Shown here: one piece after another, positions 8,236 to 20,188 of the stretch
How the letters are laid out: each line of letters begins with the position of its first letter
How positions within the stretch are numbered: position 1 is the first letter of the stretch
Assembly (NCBI RefSeq): GCF_000428945.1
Contig: NZ_AUAX01000034.1
Span: 1-64,000 of the forward strand
Reading direction: 5' to 3'
DNA length: 64,000 nt
DNA from: Hamadaea tsunoensis DSM 44101
GTDB taxonomy: Bacteria > Actinomycetota > Actinomycetes > Mycobacteriales > Micromonosporaceae
Position numbers and translations under genes: made by a program
Notes under the pieces: generated by a model
What the model was told of the DNA's origin: nothing
What the model saw: the letters and a program-made list of their open reading frames with translations, nothing else
Databases searched by the model: none

Positions 8236-9272
8236 CAACGGTCCCGGCGCGCGGCCAGCGCCGCGACGGCCGCGAGCGGGGTGGTGCCGGTCAGCGGCCC
8301 ACCCATGGTCAGCGCGTCGAGCGCACGTTCCAGCAGCTCGTCGGCTTGCGCGAGGCACCAGGCCCGGCCACCCGCGAGGTCGATGGCCGCCGCGAGCCGC
8401 TCCAGCTCCGCCTCACTCAGCTCCCCTTCCCCGGAGTACGCGTCGCGCAGCGGACCGGCGACCGGGGAGCCGCCGCTGAGCGCCGCGACGACGGGCAGGG
8501 ACTTCTTGCGGCTGCGCAGGTCGGAGTAGACGGGCTTGCCGGTCACGGCCGGGTCGCCCCAGATGCCGAGCAGGTCGTCGGCGAACTGGAAGGCGAGCCC
8601 GAGGTCGGCGCCGAACGCCCGCAGCTGGGCGACCTGGGCGGCGGTCCCGCCGCCGAACAGCGCGCCCAGCCCGGCGCTGCATTCGAGCAGCGCACCGGTC
8701 TTGTGCCGGGCCATCGCCAGGCACTGCTCGACGCGGACGTCGTCGCGGGTCTCGAAGGCCAGGTCCTCGCCCTGCCCTTCAAGCAGGTCGTTGACGGCGG
8801 CGGCGAGCATGCGGGTGCCGTCGCCGGCCGGGCGGTCGGCCGTCGCGATGGCCTCGAAGGCCAGCGCGAGCAGGGCGTCGCCGGCCAGGATGGCGTGCCC
8901 GACGCCGAAGACCTTCCACACCGTGGGGCGGTGGCGGCGGGTCTCGTCGCCGTCCATGACGTCGTCGTGGATCAGCGAGAAGTTGTGGACCAGTTCCACC
9001 GCGACCGCCGCCGGCAACGCGGCGTTCGTGGAGCCGCCGACCGCCTCGGCGGCCAGCAGGGCCAGGGCCGGTCGCAACGCCTTGCCGGGGTCGCCTGCCT
9101 CAGGGACCCCGTGGCGGTCCCACCAGCCGAAGTGGTAGCCGGCCAGCCGCCGTAACGCCCCGGGCAGGGCGTCCACTGCCTCGCGGAGGGCGGGGTCGAC
9201 CGCCGTCCGCGCCGCTTCCAAGGCCCGCGCGGCGACCTGCGCCGTCGGCGTGGCTTCGAGCGCTGTCATCAT
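8235..9272 (-). CDS. Polyprenyl (geranyl/farnesyl/geranylgeranyl) diphosphate synthase
   Basis: A 345-aa trans-isoprenyl diphosphate synthase. The first aspartate-rich motif is LIHDDVMDGDETRRHRP (DDxxD, D103-D107) and the second is FQFADDLLGIWGD, both intact. It should condense IPP with an allylic diphosphate in the cytosol. Chain length cannot be assigned safely, though the actinobacterial IdsA-like layout suggests C15-C20. Adjacent ATGs occur at 9272 and 9269; the first is spaced better from a GAGAGG ribosome site. It lies 137 bp downstream of the encapsulin shell gene on the same strand. Family 2B encapsulin loci are known to carry such prenyl synthases with terpene cyclases, so it may be cargo or may supply FPP to the geosmin synthase. 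Confidence 0.88.
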   Translation of the reverse strand: MMTALEATPTAQVAARALEAARTAVDPALREAVDALPGALRRLAGYHFGWWDRHGVPEAGDPGKALRPALALLAAEAVGGSTNAALPAAVAVELVHNFSLIHDDVMDGDETRRHRPTVWKVFGVGHAILAGDALLALAFEAIATADRPAGDGTRMLAAAVNDLLEGQGEDLAFETRDDVRVEQCLAMARHKTGALLECSAGLGALFGGGTAAQVAQLRAFGADLGLAFQFADDLLGIWGDPAVTGKPVYSDLRSRKKSLPVVAALSGGSPVAGPLRDAYSGEGELSEAELERLAAAIDLAGGRAWCLAQADELLERALDALTMGGPLTGTTPLAAVAALAARRDR

Positions 9273-9409
9273 CGTCGCCCTCTCTGCTGGGTCATTCCAG
9301 GGGTCAGGCTCTGCTGTGGTGCTGCTCGTGCCTCTCCAGGGTCCACGGGCGGGCAACCACCCCGGCCGAATCGGTGAACCCGATCGGAGCGGTCGCCCGG
9401 CCCGGGATC

Positions 9410-10843
9410 TCAGTAGTGACCGAGTTCGACGTTCTCCAGCACGCCCAACGCATCGGGCACGAGGACGGCGACGGAGTAGTACGCGCTGACGAGGTAGGAG
9501 ATGACGGCCTGCTCGTTGATACCCATGAAGCGCACCGACAGCCCCGGCTGGTACTCGTCCGGCAGGCCGATCTGGTGCAGCCCGACGACCCCCTGGTCGT
9601 CCTCGCCCGTACGCATCGCGATGACCGAGGTCGTGTGCGTGTCGGTCACCGGGATCTTGTTGCACGGCAGCAGCGGTACGCCCCGCCACGAGGGCACGTG
9701 GTGCCCCTGGAAGTCCACCGTGTCCGGATAGAGCCCGCGTCGGGTGCATTCCCGGCCGAACGCCGCGATCGCGCGGGGATGGGCCAGCAGGAAATGCGTA
9801 CTGCGGCGGCGGCTGAGCAGTTCGTCGAGGTCGTCCGGGGTGGGCGGGCCGGACCGGGTCGAGATGCGCTGCTTGAGATCCGCGTTGTGCAGCAGGCCGA
9901 TCTCGCTGTTGTTGACCATCTCGAACTCCTGGCGCTCGCGCAAGGCCTCGATCGTCAGTCGCAGCTGCTGCTCGGTCTGGTTCATCGGCTGGTTGTAGAG
10001 GTCGGCCACCCGGGTGTGCACCCGCAGGACCGTCTGGGCGACGCTCAGCTCGTACTCGCGCGGCGACAGTTCATAATCGACGAAGGTGCCGGGCAGGTCG
10101 TGCTCGCCCTTGTGGCCGGCGCTCAGCGCGATCTCCGCCTCGCCGTGCCGGTTCTGCTTCGGTACGCCCTTCGCCCGCAGCCGCCCGATGTGCCCGGCCA
10201 GCGCCTCGGACTGGTCGACCAGCTGGAGGAACGCGGTCCTCGACAGGCTCAGCACGATGCACTTCGTGGCTGCCTGCACGGAGAAGTCCCAGGTCAGATC
10301 CGCGTCGGTGAGGATCTTGTCGCCGAAGAACTCGCCGTCGGCCAGCACGCCCAGCACGGCCTTGTTGCCGTAGGAGCCCTCGCCGACCTTGTCCGCCTTG
10401 CCGTGCGCGATCAGGTAGAGCGTGTCGGCCGCGCTGCCGGCGCTCACGATCGTGTCGCCCGCGGCGTACTCCTGTTGCGTGAACCGCTGGGAGAGCGCGT
10501 CGAGGACCTCGATGTCGTCGAAGTCGCGCAGCTGCGGCAGCTCGCAGAGTTCCGGGGGGACGACGCGGACGTGGGTACCGACATTGGTGAAGGTCAGCCG
10601 GCCGTCGCCGATCGCGTAGGTCAGCCGCCGGTTCACCCGGTACGCGCCGCCGTTGACCTGGGTCCACGGCAGGACCTTGAGCAGCCAGCGGGAGGTGATC
10701 TCCTGCATCTGCGGAACGGACTTGGTCGTCGTGGCGAGGTTGCGGGCCGCCGCCGTGGTGAGGCTGGAAGGCGTCTTGCCGTTCGGGCTGCTGCCGTTCG
10801 CGCTGGGGCTGGTTTCCGACTGCTCGTGAACGTCGATCGTCAC
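9410..10843 (-). CDS. Family 2B encapsulin shell protein with cyclic-nucleotide-binding domain
   Basis: A 477-aa protein. A disordered Ser/Asn-rich N-terminal arm precedes an HK97-fold start ([23 protein letters not shown]). A cNMP-binding insertion follows ([30 protein letters not shown], shortened; [11 protein letters not shown]), then the rest of the HK97 shell fold ending [20 protein letters not shown]. This architecture defines family 2B encapsulins, which self-assemble into roughly 24-nm protein shells around cargo enzymes. The GTG at 10843 was chosen because it gives the usual length of about 470 aa; in-frame ATGs upstream lack ribosome sites. It sits between a prenyl synthase (same strand) and a geosmin synthase (divergent), a known family 2B cargo context. 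Whether cAMP or another ligand binds is not known from sequence. Confidence 0.9.
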   Translation of the reverse strand: MTIDVHEQSETSPSANGSSPNGKTPSSLTTAAARNLATTTKSVPQMQEITSRWLLKVLPWTQVNGGAYRVNRRLTYAIGDGRLTFTNVGTHVRVVPPELCELPQLRDFDDIEVLDALSQRFTQQEYAAGDTIVSAGSAADTLYLIAHGKADKVGEGSYGNKAVLGVLADGEFFGDKILTDADLTWDFSVQAATKCIVLSLSRTAFLQLVDQSEALAGHIGRLRAKGVPKQNRHGEAEIALSAGHKGEHDLPGTFVDYELSPREYELSVAQTVLRVHTRVADLYNQPMNQTEQQLRLTIEALRERQEFEMVNNSEIGLLHNADLKQRISTRSGPPTPDDLDELLSRRRSTHFLLAHPRAIAAFGRECTRRGLYPDTVDFQGHHVPSWRGVPLLPCNKIPVTDTHTTSVIAMRTGEDDQGVVGLHQIGLPDEYQPGLSVRFMGINEQAVISYLVSAYYSVAVLVPDALGVLENVELGHY

Positions 10844-13230
<2,387 letters not shown>

Positions 13231-13231
13231 C

Positions 13232-13265
13232 CCTGTCTCCCGGATCTCGTGGTCCGGGAGACAGG
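13232..13265 (+). terminator. Hairpin terminator after geosmin synthase
   Basis: A perfect 13-bp stem (CCTGTCTCCCGGA / TCCGGGAGACAGG) with an 8-nt loop begins 2 bp after the stop codon. There is no U-tract, as is common in actinobacteria. The left arm recurs without its partner at about 31135. Confidence 0.7.
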
Positions 13266-13434
13266 TCCTCAGCATTCCTCTGGCGCCCGGGGCCGCCTTC
13301 GCGGGGCGGTCCCGGGCTATTCTGGGTACGGCGGCACGCCCGCCCGAGCCGTCCGGCCAAGAGTCCCCGACTCAGCGTTCACGCCTCCCGCCGCCGGGCC
13401 GGAGGTGCTGGACCGTGAGATCTCGGAGGGCAGC

Positions 13435-14082
13435 ATGACCACCACCGACCGAGCCCGCCGCCGTGCCGTCCGCGCGCTGGCCGAGCGGGCCGGGATCGCG
13501 TACTCGGAGGCGCGCCGGCAACTGGAGCGAGGCGTCGGACCCGACGAGATCCTGGCCACCAGCGGCCGCACGATCTATCGGGACACCCTGGACCTGCGCC
13601 CCTTCGCGGTACGCCTCGCCGAGGTCCGCGAAGCCGCCGACGTGCCGGCCGGCCGGGCCGCCCATCTCGTCCGTCGCTTCCCCGAGTCCGACGGCCTGTA
13701 CGCCGCCCGGCCAGACGTGCTCGCGGACGCGTACCGGGCGGTCGATCCGCAGCTCGTGCCCGCCGATCTGGGATGGGTGGCGGAGCTGGCCGAGGCGACC
13801 GCCGTCGACCAGGCCTGCGCCGGTCTCGACCGGGCCGCCCGGCGGGTGCTCGGCGACGACCCGGCCCGGCTGGGCGAGGCGCAGGTGCTCGACGCCGTCC
13901 TGGTGGTCGGCGACGACGGCCACGCGCCCGGCACACCGGTACGCGTCCTGCCGACCGGCGCGTACGGGCTGATCCTGACGGCGTGCTGGGGTCCGGCCGG
14001 GCCGCCGTTCGCGTACCTGGTGTCGGGGACGGCCGGCCGGTTCGAGGTGGCCGCCGACGACCTGGCCGTCCGTCCCGACTGA
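13435..14082 (+). CDS. Hypothetical protein, possible regulatory partner
   Basis: I do not recognise this 215-aa protein. The N-terminal 45 residues are strongly basic and helical (TTTDRARRRAVRALAERAGIAYSEARRQLERG), with the look of a DNA-binding or ribosome-hibernation-type segment. The C-terminal half is beta-rich and acidic (VLDAVLVVGDDGHAPGTPVRVLP). No membrane segment or signal peptide is seen. The ATG at 13435 has GGAGGG upstream. It precedes the XRE/PIN pair by 44 bp, but that pair has its own promoter in the gap, so shared function is only a possibility. Confidence 0.55.
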   Translation: MTTTDRARRRAVRALAERAGIAYSEARRQLERGVGPDEILATSGRTIYRDTLDLRPFAVRLAEVREAADVPAGRAAHLVRRFPESDGLYAARPDVLADAYRAVDPQLVPADLGWVAELAEATAVDQACAGLDRAARRVLGDDPARLGEAQVLDAVLVVGDDGHAPGTPVRVLPTGAYGLILTACWGPAGPPFAYLVSGTAGRFEVAADDLAVRPD

Positions 14083-14089
14083 GGACGCT

Positions 14090-14119
14090 GTTGCTGTTTT
14101 CGCAACTCCGCTCTACTCT
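14090..14119 (+). promoter_or_regulatory. Promoter with overlapping inverted-repeat operator for the XRE-PIN pair
   Basis: TTGCTG at 14091-14096 and TACTCT at 14114-14119 are separated by 17 bp, a good sigma-70-type promoter that would start transcription only a few bases before the ATG at 14127. An inverted repeat GTTGC-N7-GCAAC (14090-14106) covers the -35 box, the expected place for autorepression by the XRE protein encoded next. Confidence 0.6.
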
Positions 14120-14126
14120 GGAGGAC

Positions 14127-15251
14127 ATGAAAGCGACGCTGACCGATCGCGTACGCACCCTCATCGACCAGGTTTCCGGTAGTCAGACCGCGTTCGGCGA
14201 CCTCATCGGCATGAGCAAGGACAAGCTGTCCAAGTCCCTGGCCGGCACCCGGCGCTTCACCTCGCTGGAGCTGGCCCTGATCGCCGAGGCCGGCGACGTC
14301 TCGGTGGACTGGCTGCTCACCGGCCGGTCCCCGGAGCGGCCCGCGGTCGCCGCCCGGTCGGCGGTCGCACCGGCACCGGCCGGCCTGGCCGATCGCTACG
14401 CGGACGCGTACGAGGTGCTGGATCTGCTGGGCCGGACGCGAGCGGTGCCGCCGCTGCCGGACGCCCCGGCCACGACCGGCATGCACGACCGCGGGACGGC
14501 GCTCGCGACCGCCGCCGTCGACCGGCTGGCCCGCCACCGGGTCGGCCCGGTCAGCGGGCTCGGCGCCGCCGAACTCGTCGCCGCGGTCGAAGAGGTCTTC
14601 GGCGTGGACGTCGCCGTCGGCGAGCTGCCGCCGGGCCTCGACGGCCTGTCCTGGCAGACCGACCAGCGGCGGTTGATCCTGCTCGCCGCGACCCAGCAGT
14701 GGACGCGGCAGCGCTTCACCCTCGCCCACGAGCTCGGCCACCTCCTCGGCGACGACGCCCGGCAGGTGGTCGTCGACCGGCACGTCTCCCCCGGCGTCGA
14801 CCGCGACCCGACCGAGGTCAGCGCCAACTCCTTCGCGGCCGCGCTGCTCATGCCGGAGGCCGAGGTCCGGGCCCGGGCCGGCGGCGCGCTCACCGACGAC
14901 GAGTTCGCCCGGCTGGTCGTGGACTTCCAGGTGTCCCCCAGCGCCATGGCGGTGCGCCTGTTCACCCTGGAGATCGTCGGCCCGGTGCGCTTCGAGCAGC
15001 TGCGGGCCACCACGGCGCTCGCCTGCCATCAGCGGGCCGGGAGCATCGAGGAGTACCTCGACAAGGTCAACGCCGCCCTCGCCCAGCGACTGCCGACCCG
15101 GCTCGTCGGCGACCTGTTCGCGGCGTACCAGGAGGGGGCGACGACGCTGCGGCCGCTGGCGAACCTGCTCGGCGTCGACGTCGACGACCTCTACGAGACC
15201 CTCGCCGGGACGCCCGCCGACACGGCGCCGGACGCGGTCTTCTCGCTATGA
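14127..15251 (+). CDS. XRE-ImmA/IrrE metallopeptidase regulator
   Basis: A 374-aa protein with an N-terminal helix-turn-helix (TAFGDLIGMSKDKLSKSLAGTRRFTSLELALIAE, residues about 20-55, shortened) and a central ImmA/IrrE zinc-peptidase domain with HELGH at 201-205 and a downstream SANSFAAALLMP helix supplying the third ligand region. A C-terminal helical domain follows. Proteins of this class sense a signal and cleave or regulate a repressor (ImmA, IrrE) or act as the antitoxin in toxin-antitoxin modules. It is preceded by its own promoter/operator and ends in an ATGA overlap with the PIN-like gene, so the two are translationally coupled. Confidence 0.85.
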   Translation: MKATLTDRVRTLIDQVSGSQTAFGDLIGMSKDKLSKSLAGTRRFTSLELALIAEAGDVSVDWLLTGRSPERPAVAARSAVAPAPAGLADRYADAYEVLDLLGRTRAVPPLPDAPATTGMHDRGTALATAAVDRLARHRVGPVSGLGAAELVAAVEEVFGVDVAVGELPPGLDGLSWQTDQRRLILLAATQQWTRQRFTLAHELGHLLGDDARQVVVDRHVSPGVDRDPTEVSANSFAAALLMPEAEVRARAGGALTDDEFARLVVDFQVSPSAMAVRLFTLEIVGPVRFEQLRATTALACHQRAGSIEEYLDKVNAALAQRLPTRLVGDLFAAYQEGATTLRPLANLLGVDVDDLYETLAGTPADTAPDAVFSL

Positions 15252-15802
15252 CGGCGTGGTGGTTCCCGGACAACACCGTCCTGTGCAACTTCGCCACCGT
15301 CCGCCGGCTCGACCTGCTGGAGAAGACCCTCGCCGGCCGGGGGCGCTGGACGGACGCGGTCGCGTACGAGACGCGGCGCTCGACGCGCTACCTGCCCAAC
15401 CTGGCGGACGTGCTGACCGGCGGCTGGCTCGACGAGCCGATCGAGATCTCCGAACCCGAGCGGATCGCCCGCATCGAACGGCTGCGGCGGGCCGTGTTCG
15501 GCGGCCCGCCCCGCGATCCCCGGCGACACCTGGGCGAGGCGCAGACGCTGTACCTGCTGGAGAACGACCTGGAGTTCGCCGGTTCCCTGTGGATCACCGA
15601 CGACCGCGCCGCCTACGAGTACGCCGTCCGCCGCGGCATCCCCGCCTGGGGAACGGCCGAGGTCATGCGGGCAGCGGTCGGGGCCGGCCTGATCGCGGCG
15701 CACGACGGTCTCCACCTGCTGGAGGGCATGGTGGAGGTCGGCCGGCACGTCCATCGCCTCCCCGCGTCCGCCGAGGAGTTGGCCGCGCCGGAAAAATCTT
15801 GA
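15248..15802 (+). CDS. PIN-like ribonuclease domain protein (putative toxin)
   Basis: A 184-aa protein with a PIN-like arrangement of acidic residues: D8 in WWFPDNTVLCNF, E in HLGEAQTLYLLEN, and the pair in LWITDDRAAYEYA. The order strand, D, helix, then E, then DD near the C-terminus fits PIN nucleases. It starts inside the stop of the XRE-ImmA gene. Such ImmA/XRE-PIN pairs behave as type II-like toxin-antitoxin modules in related genomes; here that is an inference from context. Confidence 0.7.
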   Translation: MTAWWFPDNTVLCNFATVRRLDLLEKTLAGRGRWTDAVAYETRRSTRYLPNLADVLTGGWLDEPIEISEPERIARIERLRRAVFGGPPRDPRRHLGEAQTLYLLENDLEFAGSLWITDDRAAYEYAVRRGIPAWGTAEVMRAAVGAGLIAAHDGLHLLEGMVEVGRHVHRLPASAEELAAPEKS

Positions 15803-15885
15803 AGAAGTTCTCGCCGCCGTGTCGATCCGGACGGAGGCCGTTCGCTGCACCAGTAGAGAACGACCTACGAGAAGGAGAAGGCATC

Positions 15886-16419
15886 ATGCGGAAGATCGTT
15901 GCGGGGCTGCACATGTCGCTCGACGGCGTCATCGAGTCCCCGGAGAAGTGGAGCTTCGACTACTACTGCGACGAGGTCGGCCAGTCGATCAAGTCCCGGC
16001 GCGACGAGACCGAGACCCTGCTGCTCGGCCGGGCCATGTACGAGGAGTTCGCGGCGTTCTGGCCGGGCAAGGACGGCGAGGTCGCCGAGTTCATGAACAA
16101 CACCCCGAAGCTGGTGGCCTCGACGACGCTGACCTCCGTCGACTGGACCGGCAGCACGCTGATCGACGGCGACGTCGTCGAGTCGCTGGCCGCGCTGAAG
16201 GCAGAAGACGGCGGCAACATCACCATCACCGGGAGCGCGACGCTGGTGCGGTCGCTGCTCGCGGCCGGCCTTGTCGACGAGTTGCACCTGATGGTCTGCC
16301 CGATCGTGCTCGGCGACGGCAAGCGGCTGTTCGACGGCAGCGGCCGGATTCCGTTGCGGCTGGCCGGATCGGAGACCTTCCCCACCGGCGTCACCCACCT
16401 CACCTACCGCCCGGCCTGA
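15886..16419 (+). CDS. Dihydrofolate reductase-like (RibD C-terminal) family protein
   Basis: A 177-aa protein with the signature of the DHFR/RibD-C family: RKIVAGLHMSLDGVIE at the N-terminus, ETLLLGRAMYEEFAAFWP, GNITITGSATLVRSLLAAGLVDELHLMVCPIVLGDGKRLF (shortened) and a C-terminal TYRP. These enzymes bind NADPH; most, like this one, have no known substrate and are not the housekeeping DHFR. The ATG at 15886 follows GAAGGAGAAGG. It is a single gene with its own spacing from the PIN gene (83 bp). Confidence 0.85.
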   Translation: MRKIVAGLHMSLDGVIESPEKWSFDYYCDEVGQSIKSRRDETETLLLGRAMYEEFAAFWPGKDGEVAEFMNNTPKLVASTTLTSVDWTGSTLIDGDVVESLAALKAEDGGNITITGSATLVRSLLAAGLVDELHLMVCPIVLGDGKRLFDGSGRIPLRLAGSETFPTGVTHLTYRPA

Positions 16420-16441
16420 ACCCCGGCCCCGTCGACCGCTC

Positions 16442-16522
16442 CAAGATCCCGCTTGGATCAGGGCTTTCACCCGAATCTTGAGCCATGATCCGGGTGATTC
16501 ACCTGATCCAAGCGGGATCTTG
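16442..16522. repeat. Palindromic repeat A, copy 2
   Basis: An 81-bp palindrome with outer arms CAAGATCCCGCTTGGATCAG / CTGATCCAAGCGGGATCTTG and an inner imperfect stem (TCACCCGAATC / GATCCGGGTGA). It lies between two convergent genes and could act as a bidirectional transcription terminator. Other copies are at 1528, 49156 and 54248. Confidence 0.9.
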
Positions 16523-16556
16523 AGGGCTGCGGGCTCGAAAGAGCGGGGCGGCGGGG

Positions 16557-19013
16557 TCAGGCCGGGGTGGGCGGGAGGAGGCGGCGCGGGCCGGTGTCCG
16601 GGCGCGGCAGCGGATCGTCGATCACTCCCGACGCGTGCAGCACCGAGATCCCCGTCGACCGGGCCAGCACCGGGTTCAGCGTCAGCCGCCGGACCTGGGG
16701 CACCTCGGCGGCCAGATGCCCGATCCGCAGCAGCAAATCCTCCACGGCGGACCGATCCACCGGCGTCCCGCCGACCGCGCCGCTGAGCAGGCTGGCCGCG
16801 CGGGGCGTACGGACGAGGTCGAAGGCGTCCCGGTCGGTCAGCGGAGCGGCCCGCCACGCCCGGTCCCCCACCAGATCGGCGACCACGCCACCGAGCCCGA
16901 AGCCGACGACCGGCCCGAACGCCGGATCGTCCACCATCTCGACCACGCACGGTACGCCCGGCGCCACCATCGGCTGCAGGTAGACCTCGATGTCGGCCCC
17001 GAACAGTTCGCAGACGTCCGCGTACGCCGCGCGTACCTGGTCCGGACCGGCGAGGTTGAGCCGCACCGCGCCGAGGTCGATCCGATGTGGACGCTCGACC
17101 ACCTTGAGGGCGACCGGTCCGCCGCCGAGTCCGGCGAAGGCCGCGACGACCGCCTCGACGCCGGCGACGCGGATCGAGGGCACGACCGAGATGCCGTAGG
17201 ACGCGAGCACTCTGTCCAGAGAGGACAGATTCGGGCCGGACTCGGCCAGCGGGGACGGCGGCACGGTCCCGGCCGGTTCGCGCAGCCAGGCCGCCCGGCG
17301 ATTCACGTGGGCGACCGCGCGTACGGCCTCTTCGATGGAGGGATAGCCCGCGACCGAGGGCGGCGGCGTGCCGTAGAGGAACGAGGCGACCACCAGCTTC
17401 TCGGACGCCGCCGAGGCCGCGGCGACCGCGGACGCGTACGGTGCGGTCTTCTCCTCGTAGGGCGTCATGGCGCCGGTGGGCAGCGGCGGCGCGACCACGA
17501 CGAGCAGCGTGTCCGTGTCCTCGGAGCGGACGGCGAGTTCGAGGGCCGCGGCGAACTCCTCCTCGGGCGCGGCCGGGCTGACCGCGAGCATCATGCCGGC
17601 CCTTAGGCCCGCGGACTGCACGGCCGACCGGGCGAGGGACGCGAGCGCGGGCGCGTTGCTGACGATGCCGACCCGGTCCCCCGCGGGCAGCGGGTGCCCG
17701 GCGAGCAGCCGGCCGACGTCGAAGAGCTCGCTGACGGTGTCGACCCGGATCACGCCGGAGTGCTCCTGGAGCGCCTGCATGGCCGACACATCCAATGTGG
17801 ACCCAAGCCCGGTACGCCCGGACAGGATGACGACCGGCTTCACCCGGCCCACCTCGCGGGCGATCCGGGCGAACTTGCGGGGATTGCCGAAGGTCTCCAG
17901 GTACATCAGGATCACGTCGGTGTCGGGGTCACCCGCCCAGTACTGCAGCAGATCGTTGCCGGACACGTCCCCGCGCTGGCCGACGTTGACGAAGCTCGAC
18001 ATGCCGAGTTCCTGCCGGTCGGCCTCGGCCAGCAGGAGCAGGCCCAGCGTGCCGGACTGGCTGAAGAAGCCGACCCGGCCGGGCGGCGGCAGGTGCGGCG
18101 CGAGGGTCGCGTTGAGGTCGCCCGCGGCGATGCCCAGGCTGCCCGGACCGATGACCCGCATGCCGGCGGCGCGGGCGGAGCTGACCAGGTCGCGGCGCTG
18201 CGCACGGTCGAGATCGGTGATGACGAGCAGCCCGCCGACCTTGCCCGCGCACGCCGCCACCACTGCCGGGACGGCCGACGGGGGCACCGCGACGACCGCG
18301 AGGTCCACACCGGACTCCAGCGCCGCACCGGGATGCACCACCGTCAGCGGCAACTCCGACCCGGACATGTGCTGCCGGACGGCCGCGCCGACCCCCATGC
18401 CCGACCGCGAGGCACCGAAGATCGCGACGGATCTCGGCTTCAGCAGCCGGGCCACCGATCGCGCCTCGCTGCGCCGTTCCCGGTCGGCCTGCACCTGCCG
18501 GGACCGGTCGGTCGGCGCGACCGGGAAGGTGAGGTGGACGACGCCGTCGGCGTACTCACGGGTGACGATGTAACCGGCGTCGGTGAAGACCCGGATCATG
18601 GTGCCGTTCTCGGGCAGCACCTCGGCGACGAAGCGGGTGATCCCCGCCGGCTCGGCCGCCGCCGCGAGGTGTTCGAGCAGCACCGACCCGATCCCCCGGC
18701 CCTGGTACGCGTCCTCGACCACGAACGCGACCTCGGCGTCGGGCGCCTGCGGGCCGAGCCGCTCGTACCGGCCGACGGCCACGATCTCGATGCCGTGGGC
18801 GATGACGAGCGCCTCGCGGTCGCGATGGTCGACACGCACGAAGCGTTCGAGGTCGCGGGCCGGAATCCGCGGATAGGGCGAGAAGTAGCGCAGGTAGCGC
18901 GTCCGCTCCGAGAAGCGGGCGTGCATGGCGACGATCGCGTCGGCATCGGCCGGCTCGATCTGCCGGATCCGGACGGTCGAGCCGTCCGAGAGGAGCACGT
19001 CCGCCGGTCGCAT
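16557..19013 (-). CDS. GNAT/acyl-CoA-ligase fusion, Pat-type protein lysine acyltransferase
   Basis: An 818-aa protein. Residues 1-165 form a GNAT acetyltransferase (VEDAYQGRGIGSVLLEHL is the acetyl-CoA loop, Q/RxxGxG/A). A CoA-binding/NDP-forming acyl-CoA synthetase core follows (RSVAIFGASR, GFFSQSGTLGLLL, LMYLETFGNPRKF) and then an ATP-grasp domain (GGGPVALKVV). This is the domain content of Salmonella Pat but with GNAT at the N-terminus, the order described for a Streptomyces PatA. Such enzymes acetylate acyl-CoA synthetases and switch them off. It is 5 bp downstream of the AcuC deacetylase gene in one operon, which supports the acylation role. Confidence 0.85.
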   Translation of the reverse strand: MRPADVLLSDGSTVRIRQIEPADADAIVAMHARFSERTRYLRYFSPYPRIPARDLERFVRVDHRDREALVIAHGIEIVAVGRYERLGPQAPDAEVAFVVEDAYQGRGIGSVLLEHLAAAAEPAGITRFVAEVLPENGTMIRVFTDAGYIVTREYADGVVHLTFPVAPTDRSRQVQADRERRSEARSVARLLKPRSVAIFGASRSGMGVGAAVRQHMSGSELPLTVVHPGAALESGVDLAVVAVPPSAVPAVVAACAGKVGGLLVITDLDRAQRRDLVSSARAAGMRVIGPGSLGIAAGDLNATLAPHLPPPGRVGFFSQSGTLGLLLLAEADRQELGMSSFVNVGQRGDVSGNDLLQYWAGDPDTDVILMYLETFGNPRKFARIAREVGRVKPVVILSGRTGLGSTLDVSAMQALQEHSGVIRVDTVSELFDVGRLLAGHPLPAGDRVGIVSNAPALASLARSAVQSAGLRAGMMLAVSPAAPEEEFAAALELAVRSEDTDTLLVVVAPPLPTGAMTPYEEKTAPYASAVAAASAASEKLVVASFLYGTPPPSVAGYPSIEEAVRAVAHVNRRAAWLREPAGTVPPSPLAESGPNLSSLDRVLASYGISVVPSIRVAGVEAVVAAFAGLGGGPVALKVVERPHRIDLGAVRLNLAGPDQVRAAYADVCELFGADIEVYLQPMVAPGVPCVVEMVDDPAFGPVVGFGLGGVVADLVGDRAWRAAPLTDRDAFDLVRTPRAASLLSGAVGGTPVDRSAVEDLLLRIGHLAAEVPQVRRLTLNPVLARSTGISVLHASGVIDDPLPRPDTGPRRLLPPTPA

Positions 19014-19018
19014 CGGAC

Positions 19019-20188
19019 TCAGTCCCGCGGATCGAACGGGTCGAGCCCGTGCAGCGGGAAGACCGCCTTGCGGGTGGCGAGGATCGCTCTGTCCAAAGGC
19101 GACGGATCGCCGTCGGGATCCCACGCCCGGTACGCGAGGTCGGCGTCGTCGGTCATCCGCGGCATGGCCATCCGCTGCGGGCAGAGTTCGGCGGCCAGAT
19201 CCTTCCACTCCGCCGGGATCAGCCGGGCCGGGTCGAGCGGCTCGCCGGTGATCGCCGCGATCAGATGCGTCCACGCCCGCGGGACCGCTTCGACGAGCGC
19301 GTACCCGCCGCCGCCGGTGGCGACCCAGCGGCCCTCGCAGAGCTCTTCGGCCAGGTCCCGCAGCGCCAGGTACGCCGCCCGCTGCCCGTCGACCGACAGC
19401 CGCAGGTTCGCCAGCGGGTCCAGCCGATGCGGATCCGCGCCGCACTGGGTGAACAGGATCTGCGGGCGGAAGGCGCGTACCAGCGAGGGGACGACCGCGT
19501 GGAAGGCGCGCAGCCAGCCGCGGTCGTCGGTGCCGGTCGGCAGCGCCACGTTGACCGCGGTGCCGTCGACACCCGTCTCGTCCGGGAAGCCCGTGCCCGG
19601 GAACAGCGACAGCGGCGACTCGTGCAGGCTGATCGTCAGCACCCGCGGATCGTCGATGAAGGCCGCCTGCACGCCATCGCCGTGATGAACGTCGATGTCG
19701 ACGTACGCGATCCGCTCCGCGCCCCGCTCCAGCAGGTCCTTGATCGCGATCGCCGGGTCGTTGTAGACGCAGAACCCCGCGGCCCGCGCATGCATCGCGT
19801 GATGCAGCCCGCCTGCGATGTTCACCGCCCGCCGCTGCTCGCCCGCCCACACCGCGCGCGCCGCGGTCAGCGTCGCCCCCGCGATCAGCGCCGACGCCTC
19901 GTGCATCCCGTCGAAAGTCGGATTGTCCGGCGTGTTCAGCCCATAACCCCGGAAGAACGGGTCGTCCGGCGCCGCCTTCACCGCCGCGATGTAATCCTCC
20001 CGGTGCACCAGCCCCAGCTCCGCGTCGCTCGCGGCCGCGGTCGGCGGCGCGACGGTCACTCCGTCCCTGTCCAGCAGGGAGTACGCGTCGGCCAGCGCCA
20101 TGGTCAACCGCAGCCGCACCGGATTGAGGGGGTGGTCGCCCATGTCGTAGCCGAGCAGCGCGTCATCCCAGACGACGAGGCTGTTCAC
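19019..20188 (-). CDS. acuC: AcuC-type class I/II histone-deacetylase-fold lysine deacetylase
   Basis: A 389-aa protein with the zinc deacetylase motifs [32 protein letters not shown] and [13 protein letters not shown]. These contain the tandem active-site histidines and the Asp/His zinc ligands of the HDAC/AcuC family. In Bacillus AcuC removes acetyl groups from acetyl-CoA synthetase. The GTG start overlaps the rhodanese stop (GTGA), and the Pat-type acetyltransferase gene follows after 5 bp, so an eraser and a writer of lysine acylation are made from one transcript. Confidence 0.88.
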   Translation of the reverse strand: MNSLVVWDDALLGYDMGDHPLNPVRLRLTMALADAYSLLDRDGVTVAPPTAAASDAELGLVHREDYIAAVKAAPDDPFFRGYGLNTPDNPTFDGMHEASALIAGATLTAARAVWAGEQRRAVNIAGGLHHAMHARAAGFCVYNDPAIAIKDLLERGAERIAYVDIDVHHGDGVQAAFIDDPRVLTISLHESPLSLFPGTGFPDETGVDGTAVNVALPTGTDDRGWLRAFHAVVPSLVRAFRPQILFTQCGADPHRLDPLANLRLSVDGQRAAYLALRDLAEELCEGRWVATGGGGYALVEAVPRAWTHLIAAITGEPLDPARLIPAEWKDLAAELCPQRMAMPRMTDDADLAYRAWDPDGDPSPLDRAILATRKAVFPLHGLDPFDPRD

